Of a stretch of 61,546 nt of DNA, positions 1 to 6,865 are shown piece by piece (within the stretch, counting starts at the first letter, position 1; each line of letters starts with the position of its first letter). This DNA comes from Vibrio agarilyticus (GTDB lineage: Bacteria; Pseudomonadota; Gammaproteobacteria; Enterobacterales; Vibrionaceae), in assembly GCF_012641465.1 (NCBI RefSeq), contig NZ_JABAIK010000022.1, forward strand, positions 1 through 61,546, given 5' to 3'. The notes under the pieces were generated by a model. The model was given only the letters and a program-made list of their open reading frames with translations. It was not told the origin of the DNA and did not search any database. The position numbers and the translations under genes are program-made.

Positions 1-74
1 GTTTTGCCTTTGATGATGTCTTTGACGAGCTCGGCTTTACGCTTTGCCGTCCAACGTTTTACTTCTGGTTCCAT
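1..74 (-). CDS. Transposase-like orfA, N-terminal fragment (cut by window edge)
   Basis: Reading leftward from an ATG at 72-74, the frame stays open to the window edge and begins M-E-P-E-V-K-R-W-T-A-K-R-K-A-E-L-V-K. A basic RWTAKRK start followed by a helix is typical of the small helix-turn-helix orfA of IS3-type elements. Only 24 codons are visible, so the family call rests on this short start. The sequence from about 75 to 132 would be the left end of the insertion sequence: read on the minus strand it starts TGACCCAGAGAAG, but the matching end lies outside the window. The larger plus-strand reading frame over this stretch looks like a shadow. Confidence 0.5.
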   Translation of the reverse strand, partial: MEPEVKRWTAKRKAELVKDIIKGK

Positions 75-151
75 AGTACTAATGACTCCTTTTAGGGTGA
101 CACAATATCATGTCCAACTCTTCTCTGGGTCATTACAGGGCGATGTTGGAA

Positions 152-300
152 TATCAACGCCTCACGCATACTTGCGGGTTGGGCGAATTATGAGGGGATC
201 CGCCAGCGCCATTACTAATGGGCGCATAAATGCTTGGCTAAAATTAGCGACGAAGGAGCGCAAGCCAAGCTTTTTACGTCCTTTTGAGTAACTTGTTAAG
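152..300 (-). other. attC-like recombination site 1
   Basis: Read on the minus strand, this stretch begins with CTTAACAAG just after the stop of the 79-residue gene and ends with GAGGCGTTGATA. Its position directly downstream of a cassette gene, its AAC...GTT ends and its length of about 149 bp fit a long Vibrio-type attC site. The match of the right half to the usual GTTRRRY core is poor, so this is the least certain of the five sites. Confidence 0.5.
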
Positions 301-306
301 TTTCGA

Positions 307-546
307 CTACTTGAAAGCTTTTTTAAGCATTTTTTCTATTTCGGAATGAGTATATTCGGAAACTAATGCTTCTCCTTCTTCAGTAGCGACTTCAATTAAA
401 GCATCATAGTCATTTGACTCACCGCACTCCTGACATTTGATCATGTCTCCTGATGCCAACTCATGTTCTGTATCGCCTTCAAGATCGCAATCACAAAACA
501 GACACTTTAATGTTATAGAAAAGCTCTTATCTTCCATATTATTCAC
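307..546 (-). CDS. Small zinc-ribbon-like protein, cassette gene
   Basis: 79 residues, unrecognised. Near residues 15-41 it has cysteines spaced as C-L-F-C-D-C and, 20-odd residues later, C-Q-E-C, which suggests one zinc ribbon. The rest is acidic, with a basic C-terminal tail (KMLKKAFK). Its start codon lies inside the end of the preceding 134-residue gene (8-base overlap), so translation is probably coupled. It is the last gene before attC-like site 1, so both genes travel as one cassette. A role as partner or regulator of the membrane protein is inference. Confidence 0.7.
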   Translation of the reverse strand: MNNMEDKSFSITLKCLFCDCDLEGDTEHELASGDMIKCQECGESNDYDALIEVATEEGEALVSEYTHSEIEKMLKKAFK

Positions 547-943
547 CTGTAATTTTTAACACAAATGTTGCTAGAGCAATTAAAGAACCGAGGAAAATCA
601 ATATGCCTTTATGATCCTCGATGTAATCAGAAGTTTTCTTTAGCCATGAACGCGATGCTTTTAACTCGGCTGCACGCTCTTTTGAGCGAGCAACTCCAAC
701 ACCTTTAGCTGTAATTCCAATACAACCATATTTTCCGCCGCCCACTGCTGTGTGCTTTAACCATTCATGAGCTAAACATTTGTCCGTAGCCTTTTCAATT
801 TGTTGCAGAGTAAAGCTCTCTTCAAACCTTGAATTCAATTGATCAGTAAAACTCTGATCAATAGATAAATGAACCAATTTTGCTGTTGAGCCTGTACTTT
901 CCATATGCTCAACGATGAAACTTAATATCTTGAATTCAGGCAC
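539..943 (-). CDS. Hypothetical protein, winged-helix-like N-terminus and C-terminal membrane helix
   Basis: 134 residues. Residues 1-80 look like a small helical or winged-helix domain (repeated S-I-D-Q-S-F and L-Q-Q-I-E-K-A segments, then a G-G-G-K-Y-G turn). A basic linker follows, then one hydrophobic segment near residues 113-131 (ILIFLGSLIALATFVLKI), so the protein is probably tail-anchored in the inner membrane. I recognise no family. The start sits 15 bases from attC site 2, as expected for the first gene of a cassette. The downstream gene overlaps it by 8 bases. Confidence 0.7.
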   Translation of the reverse strand: MPEFKILSFIVEHMESTGSTAKLVHLSIDQSFTDQLNSRFEESFTLQQIEKATDKCLAHEWLKHTAVGGGKYGCIGITAKGVGVARSKERAAELKASRSWLKKTSDYIEDHKGILIFLGSLIALATFVLKITGE

Positions 944-958
944 TGTCCCTCCTTAGAA

Positions 959-1048
959 ACTTAACGCTCGATTAGCGGGTTAAAAATAGTGAGCTAAAAT
1001 CGAGCGAAGCGCCCGCTGTTTTTAATCCCTGTTTAATGCTTGTTAGGT
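959..1048 (-). other. attC recombination site 2
   Basis: On the minus strand the site runs from CCTAACAAGC to GCGTTAAGT. The right core GTTAAGT fits GTTRRRY exactly. The middle holds a strong imperfect stem (AGCGGGCGC against GCCCGC-like bases). The stop codon of the S1-domain gene lies within the left end, as is common in integron cassettes. Confidence 0.8.
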
Positions 1049-1408
1049 ATTCATATACACGATTGCGCCAAATAAAATTATTGCTGATGAAAAGAAAATA
1101 GCAGTACCTATTGTACTTTTCTTTTCTTGATAGGACAGCTCAAGTTCATGGACTGTTATTCCATTTGGTACTGTTTTATGAGCCTTAACAGCTGCACCCT
1201 TTTGTCCCTTTTCAGGTATTTCAATACTAACAATTAAAGACGAGCCTTCTTTATGTAATTCCTTGTCGTATCCCTCAATATTTTTTAGCGGCAAAAAACC
1301 ATGCCTTTCTGCGCCGACGTCCACAAATGCTGCCTCTAATGTAGGTTCGACTCTAGTTATTATTGCCTTAAAAAAGCTACCTTTTTTGAATAATTCTACA
1401 GAATTCAA
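1043..1408 (-). CDS. Membrane-anchored RNase E-type S1 domain protein, cassette gene
   Basis: 121 residues. Residues 11-75 read like the S1 RNA-binding domain of RNase E: K-A-I-I-T-R-V-E-P-T-L-E-A-A-F-V-D-V-G-A-E-R-H-G-F-L-P-L-K is present over residues 14-42, and a K-G-Q-K-G-A-A segment like the end of that domain lies near residues 67-73. In RNase E this is followed by the catalytic core; here there is no nuclease part. Instead a short linker leads to one hydrophobic helix near residues 98-118, which would anchor the domain to the membrane with the RNA-binding part in the cytoplasm. RNase E itself is tied to the inner membrane in related bacteria, so competition for RNA or for degradosome sites is a reasonable guess, but it is only inference. 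The gene is flanked by attC sites 2 and 3 and forms a one-gene cassette. Confidence 0.85.
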   Translation of the reverse strand: MNSVELFKKGSFFKAIITRVEPTLEAAFVDVGAERHGFLPLKNIEGYDKELHKEGSSLIVSIEIPEKGQKGAAVKAHKTVPNGITVHELELSYQEKKSTIGTAIFFSSAIILFGAIVYMNT

Positions 1409-1423
1409 TGTTACTCCCTGAAT

Positions 1424-1495
1424 ACCTAACGCCGCGCTCTGCGGAAATTTGGGAGCGCCAGCGAGTAAATTTTCCGTAGCAGCGCCTTGTTAGTG
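1424..1495 (-). other. attC recombination site 3
   Basis: On the minus strand the site starts CACTAACAAGGCGCTGC and ends GCGGCGTTAGGT. The right core GTTAGGT fits GTTRRRY, and the outer arms AAGGCGCTGC and GCAGAGCGCGGC pair imperfectly with extra bases on one side, as expected for a folded attC. It is 72 bp long and separates the S1-domain cassette from the membrane zinc-ribbon cassette. This is the clearest site of the array. Confidence 0.88.
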
Positions 1496-2047
1496 CTTTT
1501 TATACTCACCAGTCCGAATCCTTCTGTCAATTTCACGCTCTACTGCACCCGTTGCATAATCTTTGTTCCCACCACTTATCGATGCAACAACATTACGACT
1601 ACAGTTTTCACAAATAAAATCGGTTTTATTGGCGTCTGAGTAAAAGCTGCGGCAAGAACTATCATCGTAAACTAATATTGCATCGCATCTAGGACAAAAG
1701 CACCATACATTAGATATTTGATTTCCAATCCAGCTCCAACGCCATTTAGCACCATACATAAAGTCTTCAACATACGATTTAAACTCAGGTTCTTCAGATT
1801 CACCCTTAAAAGCTAAATATATGTTTATCATGCCAATCAAGGCGAAGATAAAAATTAGTAACCACGCCCAACCTGGAAGAGAGTATGAGTCAACCAGTGC
1901 ATCCCAGCACCAAACAACACCTGACCAACCCCATGATAGAAAACTAACAACATAACCTCGTAAAACTGGCACAGCTAAGAGTATTACTCCAGCAATAACG
2001 GAGGCTATGGTTGCATTTCTAATTGATATAAATGAATTCTCGCTCAT
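1490..2047 (-). CDS. Membrane protein with C-terminal zinc ribbon, cassette gene
   Basis: 185 residues, not assigned to a family. Two hydrophobic segments near residues 11-33 and 58-80 suggest a membrane hairpin. The C-terminal half is soluble, with C-P-R-C near residues 117-120 and C-E-N-C about 30 residues later, which fits a zinc ribbon, plus a basic end. The stop codon lies at the left end of attC site 3 and the start is 14 bases from attC site 4, so it is a complete one-gene cassette. The function is unknown. Confidence 0.75.
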   Translation of the reverse strand: MSENSFISIRNATIASVIAGVILLAVPVLRGYVVSFLSWGWSGVVWCWDALVDSYSLPGWAWLLIFIFALIGMINIYLAFKGESEEPEFKSYVEDFMYGAKWRWSWIGNQISNVWCFCPRCDAILVYDDSSCRSFYSDANKTDFICENCSRNVVASISGGNKDYATGAVEREIDRRIRTGEYKKH

Positions 2048-2060
2048 ATTTCCTCTTGAG

Positions 2061-2119
2061 CACTAACGCCTAAAGCACGGGCGCAGCTTCGCTATGTCCC
2101 GTGACTTTATTTGTTAGGG
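2061..2119 (-). other. attC recombination site 4
   Basis: Minus-strand reading starts GCCCTAACAAATAAAG and ends CTTTAGGCGTTAGTG. The arms AAATAAAG and CTTTAGGC pair imperfectly, and inner GTCACGGG can pair with CCCGTG. At 59 bp it is the shortest site in the array. The last bases GTTAGTG depart from GTTRRRY at one position. Confidence 0.8.
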
Positions 2120-2155
2120 CTTTAGTGCGCCAATTGAGTAAACCTCTGGTTTTTA

Positions 2156-2983
2156 TCATAAAAACTCATCTTCTATCGGAGGTCCTTCTTCTCCTACGCC
2201 GCTAATTGGCGTAATGTCGAAAATATACCCGCCGAACAAGGAATTGAATTTCGCTTCAACATCTTGAAGAAACTGAAGAATGATTTCTAGTAAACCTCGA
2301 AATGTTGTGCAGTGCCATTCAATTCCTGGGGCAATTGAGGATAAAACATTTTTCTTGAATCCTTCCAGATCTGAAGGTACATCAAGCAACTTTCCAGTGT
2401 TAAGCATAGGGCTCATCATCGGAAAGTTGAACATAGAAAATGTCATTAAGTGAACCGTATACTGCGAGCGTAAGTGGTCGAACTCCTTCTGCTTGTCAGG
2501 TGGTAACTTATTATATTCTTTGTCTCGGTAACCATTAAACTCTTCCGTATATTGCAAGACGCGATCAGCCGCATCGCCAATCCGAGGGCAAAAAAACCGC
2601 TTCCACCAAGCTTCGAAATACCTTTGTTGAAACTCCAAATAAGTTAGCCCAACGATATTTGTATTTCGAGTGTACTCTTTTGCCCCGGACTGGAGGCCAT
2701 GTTTAGAAATAATGAATCCGATGTTGGCTCCAGTCTCAGCCATTACCGTGGTAAAGGAATGTACAACCGACTGAGGTATAGCGCTCTCCCAATTCTTACA
2801 TTCGACGATATATTTAATCTTATCTACGCTTTGTCCATCGATTGCTAGGACATCAACATTAACCGAGCCACGGGGTGTCACTAGATCTACTTCGACATTT
2901 GCTGATAGGCCTATATTTCGAAATATCCTGCGAACTCCTAGTTGAAGGTCTTGCCATTTTTCGGGGTATGGGTCATCAATCAT
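2156..2983 (-). CDS. Mrr-like restriction endonuclease family protein, cassette gene
   Basis: 275 residues. The N-terminal 125 or so residues have the pattern of the Mrr-type PD-(D/E)xK nuclease fold: a helix with W-Q-D-L-Q, then V-N-V-D-V-L-A with the metal-binding aspartate, then Y-I-V-E-C-K-N-W with the E-x-K pair, then a region ending G-F-I-I-S-K-H-G-L-Q-S-G-A-K-E-Y as in Mrr relatives. The C-terminal 150 residues are unlike anything I recognise and may recognise the target or carry a second activity. Such nucleases usually cut modified or foreign DNA, so a defence role is likely but inferred. It lies between attC sites 4 and 5. Confidence 0.78.
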   Translation of the reverse strand: MIDDPYPEKWQDLQLGVRRIFRNIGLSANVEVDLVTPRGSVNVDVLAIDGQSVDKIKYIVECKNWESAIPQSVVHSFTTVMAETGANIGFIISKHGLQSGAKEYTRNTNIVGLTYLEFQQRYFEAWWKRFFCPRIGDAADRVLQYTEEFNGYRDKEYNKLPPDKQKEFDHLRSQYTVHLMTFSMFNFPMMSPMLNTGKLLDVPSDLEGFKKNVLSSIAPGIEWHCTTFRGLLEIILQFLQDVEAKFNSLFGGYIFDITPISGVGEEGPPIEDEFL

Positions 2984-3018
2984 ACTTAACTCAATAGATC
3001 CTTCAGTCTAGGTAGGAG

Positions 3019-3119
3019 CCCTAACGCCTTGCTCATAGGCGAGTTAAGCTGGTGCTTTTTGTGCGGCGTTTGCACAAAAAGTGACAGGTTGACGTGTCCT
3101 TTGCAGCAACTTGTTATCC
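3019..3119 (-). other. attC recombination site 5
   Basis: Minus-strand reading starts GGATAACAAGTTGCTGCAAAG and ends GAGCAAGGCGTTAGGG. The centre holds a perfect 10-base stem (CTTTTTGTGC with GCACAAAAAG around a 7-base loop), so it would fold into a long hairpin. It is 101 bp long, closer to the long Vibrio-type sites than numbers 2 to 4. Confidence 0.82.
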
Positions 3120-3123
3120 CGTT

Positions 3124-3474
3124 CTAGCTAAAATCGCCAACTGCTTCATCAAGCATATTTATCAATACTTGCTCATCTAATAATGCATCATTTTCATCGT
3201 TTAAGTCTTCCCACGATTCGTCGTACATTATCTCTAAAATTCTTGCACCTAGCCCTAACTCATTTAATTTTTGTAGTATTTCTCTAATTTCTTCATCAAT
3301 ATCTACATGATCATTCATGTAAAGTTCTGCAAAATAAAATGGTGCACCACTAGAAATAATGTCTTTAGCTTTTTGATAGTCAACACCAGCAGCATGCCGG
3401 ATAAACTGCACTTCGGGATGAAATATCTTCATTCCCTCTTTGCGGTGCTTTACTGCTATCGCTATCTTACTCAT
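3124..3474 (-). CDS. Hypothetical acidic protein, cassette gene
   Basis: 116 residues from the internal ATG at 3472-3474 (reading M-S-K-I-A-I-A-V-K); an upstream ATG at 3552 would add 26 residues that look like translated leader. The middle holds a segment A-G-V-D-Y-Q-K-A-K-D-I-I-S-S-G-A that resembles the helix-turn of ribosomal protein L7/L12-like folds. The C-terminal half is strongly acidic. I do not recognise a function. The stop codon lies next to attC site 5, so it is the rightmost cassette gene. Immunity-type proteins can look like this, but nothing here proves it. Confidence 0.65.
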   Translation of the reverse strand: MSKIAIAVKHRKEGMKIFHPEVQFIRHAAGVDYQKAKDIISSGAPFYFAELYMNDHVDIDEEIREILQKLNELGLGARILEIMYDESWEDLNDENDALLDEQVLINMLDEAVGDFS

Positions 3475-3722
3475 GACTATCCCTAGGTATAACAGTGTAT
3501 TAAACAGCATTCTGTTTATCACGCAGAGTAGTTGCCTCACTTTTCCTCTCACTATACTCCTGAAATCGTTTTTTAATCAATCAGTTAAATATCATCAAGT
3601 GCGCAATTTTGAGCACTTTCTTCTGGCGAAAGCGAGCATTGCGTTTAACGCTGCGCTCGATTATCTCATGTCTATCAAAATTTACCTTTAGATTCATATA
3701 GATAGAAAAGTTGAGCTGGAAT

Positions 3723-3749
3723 AACCGTGCATTATTTTGCATGGTTATC
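3723..3749. repeat. Inverted repeat near the array boundary
   Basis: Eleven bases, ATAACCGTGCA, are followed after a 5-base loop of T and A by their inverted copy with one mismatch (TGCATGGTTAT). It could be a terminator-like stem or half of a degenerate attC-like site. No T-run follows on either strand. Confidence 0.5.
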
Positions 3750-4042
3750 CCAAATCTCGTTCTCATTTTCACCAAAAACCACTTATAACTGGATATAAAC
3801 ACAGCCATGTTGAGGTCGTGATGTCACGCTCACGAATTTTTGACGCTATTTACAAGCGAAAAGAATAGATGCCAAAATTTCTAATTTAAGTGATTACGCT
3901 AAGAAGGTTTTGTCCAAAAACGAGTTACGAAAGCTCTTTTGTGAGTGATACTGATGGTCAAGAAAAATCATAAACGCCTAGCGACTAGCGAGCCGTGCGA
4001 GCGTCAGGAGTGGCTTTATTATTTTACTTTACCATCATTCCC

Positions 4043-4120
4043 CTAGATACCCTTTTAGCCGGGTGATGGTTCACGCAGTGAGGCCATCGCCTTGCCAAGA
4101 CTTTGGGTAAAGTCAGCTAG
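4043..4120. other. Compact multi-hairpin element, possible structured RNA
   Basis: Within 78 bases there are three successive stems inside a CTAG/CTAG pair: ACCC with GGGT, GATGG with CCATC (enclosing TCAC with GTGA), and GACTTT with AAAGTC around a 4-base loop. The arrangement resembles a multi-branched RNA, but it is not a tRNA: the loops and conserved bases do not fit. Strand and function are unknown; it may be leader RNA of gloA or an independent small RNA. Confidence 0.35.
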
Positions 4121-4147
4121 AGTGTATTTGATTAATTTGTTATTATT

Positions 4148-4211
4148 TTTGTAAAGGATATTGGGGATGATTTGGTCGAGTTTAGTCTTATAAAATCATC
4201 ACCTTTACAAA
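4148..4211. repeat. Long inverted repeat upstream of gloA
   Basis: TTTGTAAAGG at 4148-4157 is matched by its perfect inverted copy CCTTTACAAA at 4202-4211, with a second inner pair (GATGATTT with AAAATCATC). The whole can fold into one hairpin about 190 bases before gloA. Confidence 0.55.
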
Positions 4212-4397
4212 TTAAAGGGTATTTGTAATGTATTTTTACCGTTGATCGCACTTACACCCCTTACAATAACTAGATAGTCACTCACTCACCCACCGAGTAA
4301 AGATGATTTTTAGTTCATATAATAAATATACGCCGGAAAAGTCGAATAACAATAGATCGCCACATTGGTTGCGATCACTCATTAGCTAGGAGCAATT

Positions 4398-4814
4398 ATG
4401 TCAAACAATCGCATTCTTCATACTATGTTGCGAGTCGGTAATCTTGAGCGTTCAATTGAGTTCTACACCAAGGTGCTGGGCATGCAACTGCTGCGCACCA
4501 ACGAAAACACTGAATATGAATACACCTTAGCGTTCTTAGGCTATGGCGACGAATCTCAGGGCGCTGTCATTGAATTAACGTACAACTGGGGCACCAGCGA
4601 ATACGATCTTGGCAGTGCATTTGGTCACATTGCGATTGGCGCAGATGATATTTACAGCGCCTGCGACGCGATTAAGGCGGCAGGTGGTAATGTCACGCGT
4701 GAACCCGGCCCGGTGAAAGGGGGCAGCACTCATATCGCGTTTGTAAAAGACCCAGACGGTTACATGATTGAGCTTATCCAAAACAAGCAAGCGACCGCTG
4801 GCTTAGAAGGCTAA
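4398..4814 (+). CDS. gloA: Lactoylglutathione lyase (glyoxalase I)
   Basis: 138 residues, the normal size for bacterial GloA. It converts the hemithioacetal of methylglyoxal and glutathione to S-lactoylglutathione in the cytoplasm. Two VOC-fold halves are visible. The metal ligands of the family can be placed in order: H near residue 8 (L-H-T-M-L-R-V), E in V-I-E-L-T-Y-N, H in F-G-H-I-A-I-G and E in M-I-E-L-I-Q-N. A good ribosome site (AGGAGC) precedes the ATG. It converges with motY. Confidence 0.95.
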   Translation: MSNNRILHTMLRVGNLERSIEFYTKVLGMQLLRTNENTEYEYTLAFLGYGDESQGAVIELTYNWGTSEYDLGSAFGHIAIGADDIYSACDAIKAAGGNVTREPGPVKGGSTHIAFVKDPDGYMIELIQNKQATAGLEG

Positions 4815-4855
4815 TCTGCTGGCCGTTTTGAAAGCTCACAAACAACGTGATAATG

Positions 4856-4877
4856 CAGGTAGGCGACCGCCTACCTG
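4856..4877. terminator. Hairpin between gloA and motY
   Basis: CAGGTAGGC and GCCTACCTG form a perfect 9-base stem around GACC between the two convergent stop codons. There is no long T-run, so it may be a weak terminator or mRNA end stabiliser. Its left arm GCAGGTAGGCGACC is also found in ERIC repeats of this window, so it may be an ERIC remnant. Confidence 0.5.
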
Positions 4878-4888
4878 TTATCTCTAAA

Positions 4889-5779
4889 TTACAGCTGGGT
4901 ACGCCCCAGTGAAATCACGACGCGACGGTTTTTGTCTTTACCAAGAGGCGTCGCATTATCGGCTATCGGCCGACGCTTGCCAAACCCCTGCACTTCAATT
5001 CGCTCATCAGCTAAGCCCAGATCTTGAAAATAAACGCGCATCGACTCTGCTCGACGCTCGGTGACATCTTGGCTGATGCTCTTATTTTCAACACTGTCGG
5101 TATAGGTGGAAATCAACACCAGATCGACATCCTCATTGTAACGAACATACTCCGCGATTTGCGCTAAACGCTGCTGAGACGCTTTGGTCAAGTCATTGCC
5201 GTGGCGTTCGTAATGTAAAATGGTGAACGCGATATCTTCAAAACTGTATGGCAGCAAATTGGCTACACATTGACTAAAGGCTTGGTACTGCGGTTGAAAT
5301 AAAACCGATGAAAGCGCCACCTCAATGCGTTGATCGCGACTTTGCCAATCTTGATAGCTAAACGTGGGATAACGACCACGCTCAAGCTCAGAGAGTAATC
5401 CCCAAGCGGTTTGCCCCCCAATATAACCGTCAAATTGCTGAAAAAACTTCAATTGTGAAACGCGCTCGGCGTGCTCACCGGGACGCCACGGAGGAGGCAT
5501 AGAAATCAAGCTGACATCACGGGTCGCCCCCATTGGACGGCGCATCTTAAGTTCAAAATCCAGAACAATTTTTTTGCTGGCATAGGAACTAAAATGCGCG
5601 TCACCGAAATTTGGGATCGGATGCACTAAACGACACTCCAGCGGCGTGTTAACGGTCAGCAACCACTGCGATTCAGTGGGCGCGGCCACATAGCGCTTTT
5701 CCACGAAAGCTTGAGCGCTTGGCGAGCACGCCAAGTGGGCGAAAAGAACCGCGCTAGAGTAAACAAGCCATGATTTCAT
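4889..5779 (-). CDS. motY: Sodium-driven flagellar motor protein MotY
   Basis: 296 residues. An N-terminal signal peptide (about 25 residues, ending A-Q-A) is followed by the MotY-specific N-terminal domain ([23 protein letters not shown]) and a C-terminal OmpA-like peptidoglycan-binding domain (near residues 180-293, with T-Y-T-D-S and R-R-A-E-S, ending [12 protein letters not shown]). In Vibrio, MotY forms the periplasmic T-ring with MotX and is needed for PomA/PomB stator assembly at the polar flagellum. Length and motifs match MotY closely. Confidence 0.95.
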   Translation of the reverse strand: MKSWLVYSSAVLFAHLACSPSAQAFVEKRYVAAPTESQWLLTVNTPLECRLVHPIPNFGDAHFSSYASKKIVLDFELKMRRPMGATRDVSLISMPPPWRPGEHAERVSQLKFFQQFDGYIGGQTAWGLLSELERGRYPTFSYQDWQSRDQRIEVALSSVLFQPQYQAFSQCVANLLPYSFEDIAFTILHYERHGNDLTKASQQRLAQIAEYVRYNEDVDLVLISTYTDSVENKSISQDVTERRAESMRVYFQDLGLADERIEVQGFGKRRPIADNATPLGKDKNRRVVISLGRTQL

Positions 5780-5936
5780 GCAGTAATATCTCTTTTAATA
5801 CATCGATTTTTGCGGCAGCCAATTGCCGCTAAACGCAACCTTTACAGAGCGCGCTCATCTTAAACTGTTCATGCAAAAATAGCGCCAATACCGCATTATT
5901 CATGACACTAGACCACATATCACTGCCCACTGCGGC

Positions 5937-5991
5937 TATATACCCAAGTGACTTCAATGAACCATGCATCTTGAGGTGACTTGGGTATATA
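5937..5991. repeat. Short copy of the TATACCCAAGT palindromic repeat
   Basis: TATACCCAAGTGACTTCAA is followed after a short loop by its inverted copy TTGAGGTGACTTGGGTATA. Both ends match the ends of the 268-270 bp elements at 16351 and 57594, so this looks like an internally deleted derivative. It lies between motY and rnt. Confidence 0.85.
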
Positions 5992-6080
5992 AGTCATTTG
6001 ACTATATTTGTTAACGAGTACAGTTTTTATCGTTCAAATTATCTGTAATAATGTGGGTTTATTACTGGTGTTTCTTCGCG

Positions 6081-6734
6081 ATGAATACTGACAACGAAGC
6101 TTTAACCCTAAAACAGCGCTTTCGCGGCTATTTTCCTGTCGTCGTCGACGTCGAAACTGCGGGATTTAACGCCCAAACCGACGCACTTTTGGAAATCTGT
6201 GCCATTACGCTAAAAATGGACGCCAATGGCGATCTTCACCCGGCATCAACCCTTCATTTTCATGTTGAGCCGTTTGAGGGTGCCAACATCGAAAAAGCGG
6301 CGTTAGAGTTTATTGGTATGCGTGACCCATTCAGCCCACTACGTGGCGCTGTGACCGAAGCGCATGCACTCAAAGAAATTTACAAAATGGTGCGCCGAGA
6401 GCAAAAAGAGAGCGACTGCAGTCGTGCGATCATGGTCGCTCATAATGCGACATTTGACCTCAATTTTGTCAATGCCGCCAACGAGCGTAGCAAACTAAAA
6501 CGTGTTCCATTTCATCCTTTTGCCACCTTTGACACGGCGGCACTGAGCGGCTTGGCCTATGGCCAAACCGTATTAGCAAAAGCGTGTAAAACGGCGGGGA
6601 TGGAATTTGACAATCGTGAAGCGCATTCTGCTCTTTACGATACCCAAAAAACCGCCGAGCTGTTTTGCGGCATCGTCAATAAATGGAAAGCCCTTGGTGG
6701 CTGGCCCATCATTGACAATAACAATAATAAATAA
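6081..6734 (+). CDS. rnt: Ribonuclease T
   Basis: 217 residues from the ATG at 6081; an in-frame ATG at 6051 adds ten residues unlike the family. RNase T trims the 3' ends of tRNA and other stable RNAs as a dimer. The DnaQ-type exonuclease motifs are clear: Exo I at [10 protein letters not shown], Exo II at V-A-H-N-A-T-F-D, and the final H-S-A-L-Y-D. The basic K-R-F-R-G segment near the start is also typical of RNase T. There is no obvious ribosome site before either start. Confidence 0.93.
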   Translation: MNTDNEALTLKQRFRGYFPVVVDVETAGFNAQTDALLEICAITLKMDANGDLHPASTLHFHVEPFEGANIEKAALEFIGMRDPFSPLRGAVTEAHALKEIYKMVRREQKESDCSRAIMVAHNATFDLNFVNAANERSKLKRVPFHPFATFDTAALSGLAYGQTVLAKACKTAGMEFDNREAHSALYDTQKTAELFCGIVNKWKALGGWPIIDNNNNK

Positions 6735-6827
6735 CCCCTTAACACTTGAAGATAAGGGCATTTCGCCCATCTCGATGATGTTGGTCATACGACCTAAACC
6801 TCAAGGAAGAGATTTTAGCGCCGCCCG

Positions 6828-6865
6828 TTGGATGCTTTGACTTTTTACCTAGCAAAGACATCCAA
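6828..6865 (+). promoter_or_regulatory. Strong hairpin in the antiporter leader
   Basis: TTGGATGCTTTG pairs with CAAAGACATCCAA (12 pairs, one bulged A) around a 13-base loop, 55 bases before the start codon of the NhaC-family gene. Two smaller stems (GGGC/GCCC near 6746-6770 and GGTC/GACC near 6783-6794) precede it. The leader may control the gene through RNA structure. Relatives of this transporter elsewhere are under lysine riboswitches, but I do not see that aptamer here. Confidence 0.45.

Larger units (their letters stand above)
3475..4397. other. Gene-free stretch between cassette array and gloA
   Basis: About 920 bases with no convincing gene; the open frames here have no family resemblance. 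It contains a possible half attC core (GTTTAAC at 3653-3659), an inverted repeat at 3723-3749 (ATAACCGTGCA against TGCATGGTTAT), a compact set of hairpins at 4043-4120 and a 64-base inverted repeat at 4148-4211. No integron integrase is present. The promoter of gloA must lie at its right end but no strong sigma-70 match stands out. Confidence 0.6.

Noticed and set aside
3440-3808. Overlapping open frames of 83 and 75 codons next to the cassette array
   Set aside because: They run through the inverted repeats and the cassette start, have no ribosome site and no protein-like composition.
4043-4120. A tRNA or tmRNA at the edge of the array
   Set aside because: There is no seven-pair acceptor stem, no TTCRA T-loop and no usable anticodon loop; the stems do not fit a tRNA.
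5920-6000. CRISPR array formed by the palindromic repeats
   Set aside because: The copies are scattered singly between genes kilobases apart, with no regular spacers and no cas genes.
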